Assembly: GCA_029215795.1 (NCBI GenBank)
Contig: JARDYH010000005.1
Location: 38,260,001 to 38,324,000 of the forward strand
Direction of reading: 5' to 3'
DNA length: 64,000 bases
DNA from: Anniella stebbinsi
Taxonomy: Eukaryota > Chordata > Lepidosauria > Squamata > Anniellidae
In this document: piece by piece, positions 57,566 to 64,000 of the stretch
Numbering within the stretch: the stretch's first letter is position 1
Layout of the letters: every line of letters starts with the position of its first letter
Notes under the pieces: model-generated
The model's database searches: none
The model's input: the letters and a program-made list of their open reading frames with translations, nothing else
What the model was told of the DNA's origin: nothing
Translations under genes and position numbers: made by a program

Positions 57566-58581
57566 ATTTACCGTTTTCAATACAAGCGATCCTTCTAGAA
57601 GCAAAACGGCCCTCTACCAGGAAGTCATATGACATAAAATGGAGAAAGTTTGCAAATTACATTACCAGCATACAGCAGGACCCTACCACATGTGGGATCA
57701 CACACGTATTATCGTTCTTACACTCCCTTTACGCAGAGGGACTAAAACCAACATCAATAAAAGTATACTTGGCTGCAATCTCAACCCGACATGATCTGTT
57801 ACACAGGACTACTGTCTTCTCTCATCCCTTGTCAAGGCAATTCCTTAAGGGTCTTAACAACCTACGCCCTCCATTACGATCAATCATCCCTCAATGGAGC
57901 CTGTCTGTTGTACTGACTGCACGGACATGTAAACCTTTCGAGCCCTTAGCTTCAATCTCTACGAAACTGCTCACCTTGAAGATAGCTTTTCTTGTCGCAA
58001 TTACTTCTGCAAGGAGGGGGTCGGAGTTGTGTGCCCTGATGACTGACCCTCCATACACCCAGTTCTTCAGGGACAAGGTCATTCTCAAAACCAGTCCGTC
58101 ATTCCAGCCGAAAGTTCTCTCAGACTTCCACATTAATCAGAGTATCATATTACCTACCTTTTTTCAGTCACCGACGGACCCGCTAAGTTCTACACTTCAT
58201 ACACTTGACGTCCGTCGAGCTCTAGCGTTTTATAAGTCCAGAACTGCTAGTTATCGCAAATCGGACAAACTGTTTGTATGCTATGGTGGCAAGACTAAAG
58301 GTCAATCAGTCTCCCCTCAAAGATTTGCCAAGTGGGTTGTCCAGACAATCACCGTTGCACACCAACTCGCTGGCAGAGAACCACCAAATGATTTAAAAGC
58401 ACACTCTTTAAGAGCGCTCTCCACGTCTACGGCTCTGGACCACGGCATCGCGATCCCGGATCTCTGTAGGGCAGCTACGTGGTCAAACGTGTCAACGTTC
58501 GTGTCACACTACAGACTTGACGTGAGATCCAGAGCGGATTCTTCCTTTGGCCGGACAGTTTTGTCCTCCATCCTCCAATGA
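57223..58581 (+). CDS. DIRS-like tyrosine recombinase, open frame
   Basis: Integrates the circular DNA copy of the element in DIRS retrotransposons. The frame opens before 57223 and overlaps the methyltransferase-like domain. The recognisable enzyme begins near 57550 (SIQAILLEAKRPSTRKSYDI, a core-binding helical domain). The catalytic set is complete. Arg lies in SARRGSEL (58012-58017). His and Arg lie in AHSLRA (58402-58404 and 58411-58413). Trp lies in ATW (58480-58482), where many relatives have His. The nucleophile Tyr lies in SHYRLD (58510-58512). It ends at TGA 58581, 49 bases before the internal complementary region. The start codon is not determined; M57223 is simply the first ATG of the frame. 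Unlike gag and RT, no damage is visible. Confidence 0.92.
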   Translation: MPEVLHASRTGQKLPRGRFQHALGNRISICLPAIPADSEGCGQTSQGSHECHPNNTVVATSSMVHPATPAVQRGISLPPRDSSPDFQGTRNDPSPGPATTQAHGLEDPSLRRGLDLPFSIQAILLEAKRPSTRKSYDIKWRKFANYITSIQQDPTTCGITHVLSFLHSLYAEGLKPTSIKVYLAAISTRHDLLHRTTVFSHPLSRQFLKGLNNLRPPLRSIIPQWSLSVVLTARTCKPFEPLASISTKLLTLKIAFLVAITSARRGSELCALMTDPPYTQFFRDKVILKTSPSFQPKVLSDFHINQSIILPTFFQSPTDPLSSTLHTLDVRRALAFYKSRTASYRKSDKLFVCYGGKTKGQSVSPQRFAKWVVQTITVAHQLAGREPPNDLKAHSLRALSTSTALDHGIAIPDLCRAATWSNVSTFVSHYRLDVRSRADSSFGRTVLSSILQ

Positions 58582-58629
58582 ATTTCAGCGAGTCTACCCT
58601 CCACCGGTAAGTGGTTTGCTGATTACTCG

Positions 58630-58724
58630 CCCATAGTGTGTGATGCACAGAGACCACGAAGAAGAAATGCAGGTTGCTTACCTGTAACCGTAGTTCTTTG
58701 AGTGGTCATCTGTGCAGTCACACA
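58630..58724 (+). repeat. DIRS-like internal complementary region
   Basis: Positions 58630-58664 are the reverse complement of the extreme left end (53117-53151), with few mismatches. Positions 58665-58724 are the reverse complement of the extreme right end (58987-59046), with three mismatches. The two halves abut at 58664/58665, so this region is a template of the joined ends, as needed for circle formation in DIRS replication. The abutment fixes the element borders at 53117 and 59046. Confidence 0.95.
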
Positions 58725-58801
58725 ACCCTCCCACCGTCCCCTCTAGACCTCGCTGTGGACCTGGTTTATGAGGCTATCGCCATGCAGATCCTTTGCATTA
58801 A

Positions 58802-58819
58802 ATATATATATATATATAG
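58802..58819. repeat. (TA)n run
   Basis: About nine TA units between the internal complementary region and the right terminal repeat. Confidence 0.9.
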
Positions 58820-58862
58820 TTAATTCCTGACTTATCTCGTTCGCGAGGCAATTCGGTCTCAT

Positions 58863-59017
58863 AGAACTGAGGTAAGCGGGAACCCCGAACATGCGCGATA
58901 GGGTGGTGGGGGGAGGGGTTCCCGCCAAAAAGGTCTAGGCTTTAGAAGCTTCCGAATCGAGGCTCGGCGCCGGCGCGGGCCCATAGTGTGTGACTGCACA
59001 GATGACTACTCGAAGAA
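58863..59017 (-). repeat. DIRS-like right inverted terminal repeat
   Basis: Inverted copy of 53117-53268. The element extends 29 bases further to 59046 (ending CCTGCATTT), so the right terminus is longer than the left, as usual for DIRS1-like elements. Confidence 0.93.
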
Positions 59018-61104
59018 CTACGGTTACAGGTAAGCAACCTGCATTTGTAGAGAAAAGGGAATTTCAGTCAATGTCATTTGTATGCAATTAGTTCCTGGTG
59101 AAATTCCCTCTTCATCACAACAGTTAAAGTTGCAGGGGCCCTGCCTTCTTTTGTACATGGTCACTCTAGTATAGTGCCTGCAACTTTAACTGGATTTTAT
59201 CTGGTCAGCCTACTATTAGTAGTAGTGACCAGATTTTCTTTTACAAATTATTGTGAAGTTCAACTTGTTGATATCATTCCTACATTTTGTTACAGAGCAC
59301 CAACACGTTGCAATGGGCACTATGTTTTAGAGCATAGATTTTGTAAAAACAATTATCCAGCTCCTCTAATCTGTAATCCCTCCATATTTGGCTCAAATCC
59401 TCTTAGTGGAAGAAATTGCTGTGCTAGAAGACCTCTGCTGCCTTTTCCTGTTGTGCAAGTGCTAGTGGGCCACTTTTAAATCCTAAGATCTCCAAGCATT
59501 CGCACAAATGGAACTTCAGTTAGAGTCTCCCTTTGTACACTGTTTAAACTTTGTTTCCACTAGCACAGTGTCATTTGTGCTGCTGGAATGACTCTGTTGG
59601 ATACAAGCCCTAGACATCAAACTTTTCTAATATCACATGTTTAATGATAAGGGGACAAATATAGTGGTTGTGCAAATGGATGTGGGAAGGGGGAGAAAGA
59701 AGACTAACTTACTGTAGTTCCTGTATGCACTTGCCAACTCTCTGCAACTGTCTGCCCAAGTACTCCAAGTCCCAGCAGATTAATGAGACAACATATGTGA
59801 TATATCAGAAGGGTACAGGTGCCAGGTGTGCCCTTCTTTCTCCTGTTTCTGTTATCTGCTTACCAAGGCCTTTCATTCACAGGCCCTTACATATATTTCC
59901 CTTTGCCCTCACTGAGAAGTCATCTTCCAGCTGTCTAAGTCTTACTGGTTATCTGTTTAATACAGGGTTGGGCGACTGTTTTAGGCCATGGGTGCATTTG
60001 GCAGTTTGAGAAACTGTCTTGGGCACCACCACAAAATGGCTGCCATGGGAGGCATGGTAAAAGACAAATAACTACCTAAATGACTGACTGCAAGGCAGAG
60101 GTGGGGGCTGAGCTCCAGCACGCTAAACACCTCCTTTGAAGCCACAATTTTCAGCACCGACAGGAACCTATTTTACAGCAATCCCAGTTGATGGTAATTA
60201 AAAAGAAAATGTGGGGAGTGTAAGACACCTTGGTAGGCACCAAGAAAAGTGTTCTAGGATGTATTAGTGTTCACGGGCAACACTTTGCTTACTTCTGGTT
60301 TAGCGGCCCAGGGTACTGAGAAGCAGGTAGGACTTTGCAAAGCCATGAGAGAAAGTGAAAAATATTTTAATAAAAGTAATAGAATAAAAAAATCGACCGG
60401 ATAATTCAGAGCTCTGCGCTGTTTGATGGCAACAAATTGATTATGCCTGTGGGGGTCTGCATATAAACAGTTAGTGCAGGAAATCACTCTCTTTTAAATT
60501 TTAGGAAAATAGTTTTTAAAGTATAAAAAGAGTTCCTCAAGACATTTCGCTGTTGTACCCTATTACTCTAGCTATATTTCTCTGGGATTGTAGTAGATAG
60601 CATATCCTTTTTGCTTATGTTAAATGCATAGTGTGGTTTGAAACTTCAAACCTTGAATTTAATTTTATGGTATCTCTTCTCAAATATTCATGTTGTCATT
60701 TTTTTAAGGATTTTTAATTTTTTAAAGTAAAGTTATCAAATATTCAGATTGTGCTGACTAACAACGTCTTTGAGTTCTCTGATGGCTTAATGAAATTAAG
60801 ATTCTTGTTCTCAAAGTAATTTTTGGTTTGGTTTTACATTAATCAATAATATATTAATTATTGGCACTGTGACAAGAAGTTATTGATGATGGTTATAATT
60901 CAGACTTAGAAATGTTGGCCCACAAATAAACAATATATCTACAAATGGGCATTGTTCTTTGTTTCCTGAACTCCTTGAGTACTGATTCTTAAATAGTGGA
61001 CAATGAAGGAAAATTATATCAACAGGATAAAGCTATGAGGTGGTATGAGAAATAACAGATCACGTTATCACCTGTTATTGCTGTTGGAAATGATAACTGT
61101 GATT

Positions 61105-61325
61105 ATTAGGTTGGAACCAGACTTATGCTTTGTTGGCACTGGAGGAATGGGGCAGGGCAGTAATTTTCACCTTAACCCCTCTTTCCCCTGCAGTCTCCAA
61201 TACCACCTCCCATGTGGTTTCTGAGGTTTGGGGGATGCTCTGAAATAACATGGGAGGTGGTACGGGGGGCTAAATGGGAACGGGGGAATGGGCAAAAATC
61301 ATGCCCTGTCCTCTTCCTCTAGTGC
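61105..61325. repeat. GC-rich interspersed repeat with inverted halves
   Basis: 'ctccaataccacctcccatg' and 'catgggaggtggtacgggg' are inverted around 'tttggggg'. Related to 39735-39975. Confidence 0.5.
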
Positions 61326-61432
61326 AGGGATACATATCTTTTTTTGGCCCAGGTGCTGAATTTCAATTTAGAAAGGGTCTCAGGAGCTGCATTCAAGCAG
61401 TCGGCAGAGCTAAAGGCACAGGGTTGGAGCTA

Positions 61433-61640
61433 GAGATGTGAAGACCATTTTTGTTTTTTTTCTGAAACATTGGAAAAAATGAACAGTTCTGGATTATGAA
61501 ATATTTTCTTTTAAAATGTAAAACAAAGTGTTTATTGTTGACCAGCCTTTACTCCCCCCAAAATGATTTATAGAAAGAGTGGCGATATAAAATGTCTGGA
61601 AATGGGGGAAATGTTTTTTTAATCCTCTCTGTAAAATTCC
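61433..61640. mobile_element. hAT-like element fragment (relative of 34797-35430)
   Basis: Starts TAGAGATGTGAAGACC, which mirrors the right end of the 34797 element (GGGTCTTCACATCTCTA). It continues with A/T-rich 'tttttttctgaaacattggaaaaaatg'. The other end is not identified. Confidence 0.5.
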
Positions 61641-61697
61641 CAGCATGGTTATTTCTTTCATTCCTTATTAAAATTATTGATCTAAAGTGTATTTTAC

Positions 61698-61722
61698 TGA
61701 TAATAATAATAATAATAATAAT
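61698..61722. repeat. (AAT)n microsatellite
   Basis: Eight AAT units. Confidence 0.9.
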
Positions 61723-63049
61723 GTTATTTTATGTATAACTTAGTTTGCTAGTAAAATTATCATTATATTTTCTAAAACTGTAAAGTAAACTCAGATGGTA
61801 AATTTGCAATTATTGTCTGAATAAGTTAGAACTATATTAAATGACTGCTACAGCATCAAAAACACAGGACTCTATAGAACAAAAACCAATCTGTCAAGAA
61901 TGCAATTTATTGACAAGAATGCACAATGGTTACTGTGCTCACATGTTGAGAAACTGTCCATGAAACCTATGCTGCAGTAAGTCTTGTGGCTCCTTAAATT
62001 CCTCCTTGCTTTTTCTGCAGCAGACTAATGTAGCTTCACCTCTCAAGAACAGGAATGTTTCATCTCTTTCAGCCCAAGGGCTGAATTCCGTTTTGGAGAA
62101 GATCTCAGGGGCTGTGTTCTATTGGTGGGCAGGGCCAAAGGCAAAAGATGCTGGGCCAAAGGCAAAGAGTATGGGCCAAAAATTCCAGCATACTTTATTT
62201 TAACTGTCTTATTGCCAGTAATTCAGCCTTAGGAGGCACATTTAAAATAGGGGGCAAACTGCACAAAAGCTGGGAAGCCACCAGATGTTGGTGGCTGGGC
62301 AAAAGGGAATGGGGCCATTTGGGGAACTCTGGAGGAATCACATCAGCATCCTAGGAGGGCCAGATTTGGTCTTGGGGGCTGAGGTTTTGTACGTCTGCTC
62401 TAGACATTGCCTAATACCTAAAACACTGATAATACTTGACGCTATAATTTTTTTGACAATTGAAGTGTGGTTGCTGTATATAAAAAGTATTTTGTGCAGA
62501 GCAATGGATAAGTAATTATAGATGTTATTCATATTCTCTTTAAACTATTTTGTTGGGCATTGTTTTATTGAGGTTTCTATGTAAGAATCAACCTTCCATT
62601 CAGTGCTTCAATTTGAGATAATAGTTTTGGACATAAATCCAAATATAAAATTAATGATGTGTGCATTTCTAGCTCTTTATGCATAATCTCCATGTTTTGT
62701 TTTCTTTTGAGCTGCTTTTATCCATTTTCCCAATGAAGTTGTATTTCTTTATTTGCTTTGTTAGTAACACAGTTGTCGGAACTAATTTTGTACATTTTCA
62801 GATGTTGGGTTCTGGTACATACTTTTGGAAGCACACCAGTATTTCTCTAGGACCCTTCTTATTGGTTAGGATTAAGTAGTAATCAATAACAATATTATAG
62901 TGCATGCCCATAAAGACTAATGTGTCATATGCTTTTTATTATAAAATACAGCCAGAAAATTTTAAATTGCTTCAGAAAGACCAGCTGGGTTATTAAATAT
63001 TTTTCTTGGGCCGGCCTTTTCAGTATTTTTGATCTTATCCTTCCACATC

Positions 63050-63412
63050 CAGCGCACATCAGTCTGCCCCCAATAAGTGTCTCCCTTGCTACAGTTGGTC
63101 AAGAGTAGGTTGACAACCGTTACCGAGAGGATCTTCTCTTCTGCTGCTCCCAGACTGTGGAACGACCTGCCAGGAGAGTTCTGCCAACTTACCAGACTTC
63201 TAGAATTTAAGAGAGTTATAAAGACTGATCTCTTCCAGCAGGCCTACCCAGCCGAATTTTAAGACTTGGTTGATTTTAAAGATGTATTACTTTTTATATG
63301 CTTTTAATCAGTTTTATGTATTTTATATTGTCTGTATGATGTTGTTCCCCGCCTCGATCCGGAAGGGAGAGGCGGGTAAGAAATAAATATATTATTGTTA
63401 TTATTATTATTA
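63050..63412 (+). mobile_element. L2-like LINE 3' end, well preserved
   Basis: The frame at 63077-63262 includes TERIFSSAAPRLWNDLPGEF and RLLEFKRVIKTDLFQQAYPA, the C-terminal motif of L2-like ORF2. Its stop is at 63262. The 3' UTR ends in a strong stem, CCCGCCTCGATCC...GGGAGAGGCGGG (63349-63378), and an AATAAATATATTATT...(ATT)n tail. This is the reference copy for the minus-strand ends at 31225 and 43033. Confidence 0.85.
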
Positions 63413-63651
63413 CCCTTGCTCCCCAAATCCTATATGGATCTGAACAGTTAATTGACCTTCTTCCCAACCCTTCCGTAGTACTCTTCCAACTTACTGCTTA
63501 TTAACCTCTATTGAAGCTTGTTGTGGATATGATGGGTTATGCTGGAGATTTCGTGCTAATTAACAAAGTTGTATTCTGTGTCACATTATTTTTTTATTTT
63601 TTTAAAAATGATATTTTGACCGTATCAGTAATCAAGGTTTCATTCTATACA

Positions 63652-63735
63652 CCAGGGGTTGGGGAACCTGTAGTCCTCCAGATATTGTTGGACTGCAACT
63701 CCATTGACTGCTGGAGGGACAATATCTGGGGGGAA
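63652..63735. mobile_element. hAT-like foldback fragment
   Basis: CAGGGGTTGGGGAACCTGTAG start with 'tcctccagatattgttggactgcaactcc' and the inverted 'ctggagggacaatatctgg'. The right end is missing. Confidence 0.6.
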
Positions 63736-64000
63736 TTTAGTTCCCATCTCCGTTATAAACCTTCTAAATGAGTTCATCTATGAGAAGCCTGTATACTGAT
63801 TACTAATAGGCATCATTGAATTATAAAAGCAATAGTACAGCTAACAGTAGTTAAAGATGCAAAATGTGTTGCAAAGATGCTCCCATTGGCCTTTCCATTG
63901 ACCGAAGTCTACATAAGCCAGTTAAGATCTTAACCTAATTTGCTGCTTTTTCCTGTAAGGTTTATGAATTTGTTGGCATATCTAATTGCAAGAGCTTTGT

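Larger units (their letters stand above)
53117..59046 (+). mobile_element. DIRS1-like tyrosine-recombinase retrotransposon (5.93 kb)
   Basis: Order from left to right: inverted terminal repeat, gag-like gene, overlapping RT-RNase H-methyltransferase-like frame, tyrosine recombinase, internal complementary region, inverted terminal repeat with a 29-nt right extension. This is the diagnostic DIRS1 layout. Such elements replicate through a circular DNA and integrate with a tyrosine recombinase, so they leave no target duplication; none is seen, only a shared TT at the junction. It lies in a HELZ intron in the sense direction. Stops and a frameshift in gag and one stop in RT make this copy non-autonomous, although the recombinase is open. 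GC content and CpG density are well above the intron's. Confidence 0.95.
53067..59212. mobile_element. hAT-like non-autonomous element (216 bp) split by the DIRS-like element
   Basis: The two parts are 53067-53116 and 59047-59212. The left end TAGGGTGACCAGATAAAATC and the right end (complement TAGGCTGACCAGATAAAATC) form a terminal inverted repeat with one mismatch in 20. Perfect 8-bp duplications CTATTAGT flank it at 53059-53066 and 59213-59220. Removing 53117-59046 rejoins 'actttaacagtt' to 'gtagagaaaaggg', a continuous foldback element whose right half has complementary 'gttaaagttgcagg' blocks. So the DIRS-like insertion is younger. Confidence 0.92.
47783..64000 (+). other. HELZ: HELZ intron after coding exon 11 (open at the window edge, over 16.2 kb)
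   Basis: From donor GTATGT at 47783 to the window end I find no further HELZ exon. In particular there is no segment encoding the expected helicase-proximal peptide. The interval is filled by LINE copies, inserts, a hAT-like element and the DIRS-like element, listed separately. The stretches 47790-49100, 52160-53060, 59240-61100 and 62200-63050 show no assignable feature beyond short repeats. Confidence 0.75.

Noticed and set aside
1..64000. CRISPR arrays, operons, rRNA or intact tRNA genes
   Set aside because: None seen; tandem repeats here are microsatellites, and the only tRNA-like sequence is the SINE head near 20300.
47783..64000. Further HELZ exons encoding the helicase core
   Set aside because: I looked for the expected next peptide on the plus strand and found none; a short exon could still have been missed by eye.

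Overview
This window is vertebrate nuclear DNA, most likely from a squamate reptile (lizard or snake). It is AT-rich and intron-dominated, with GT-AG splice junctions. The repeats are those of squamates: many LINE 3' ends of L2/CR1 type with a CCGCC...GGCGG tail hairpin and ATT/AAAT tails, a tRNA-derived SINE, numerous palindromic hAT-like elements with 8-bp target duplications, and a DIRS-type retrotransposon. I cannot name the species.

The only host gene I can support is HELZ (helicase with zinc finger), on the + strand. A CpG-rich promoter with a probable non-coding first exon lies at about 1-217. Coding starts at 20872. Eleven coding exons can be placed: 20872-21081, 22914-22950, 25931-26055, 28806-28862, 31031-31082, 33181-33256, 37793-37991, 39494-39601, 40793-41090, 45464-45731 and 47449-47782. 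Spliced, they give 588 codons with matching phases and no stop. They cover the N-terminal TPR-like region, the CCCH zinc finger and the region before the UPF1-like helicase core. The helicase core, the C-terminal tail and the remaining exons lie beyond the window. From 47783 to the end I see only intron.

The introns are layered with mobile elements. (1) An L2-like LINE at 17.7-19.2 kb is split by a roughly 1-kb CpG-rich insert holding inverted repeats and an unrecognised 96-residue ORF. (2) An L2-like LINE at 29.3-30.8 kb is split by a 1.13-kb solo LTR. (3) An L2-like LINE at 50.2-52.2 kb is split by a CpG-containing insert of about 570 bp with a tandem 76-bp duplication. (4) A 216-bp hAT-like element with a perfect 8-bp duplication at 53.07-59.21 kb is split by a 5.93-kb DIRS1-like tyrosine-recombinase retrotransposon.

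The DIRS-like element is the most notable system here. It has inverted terminal repeats, an internal complementary region that reproduces the joined ends, a gag-like gene, an RT-RNase H-methyltransferase-like frame and a tyrosine recombinase. The gag and RT frames are broken by stops and a frameshift; the recombinase frame is open with all its catalytic residues. It is a known class of element. What is worth attention is how completely its architecture, target site and nesting can be read at this locus.
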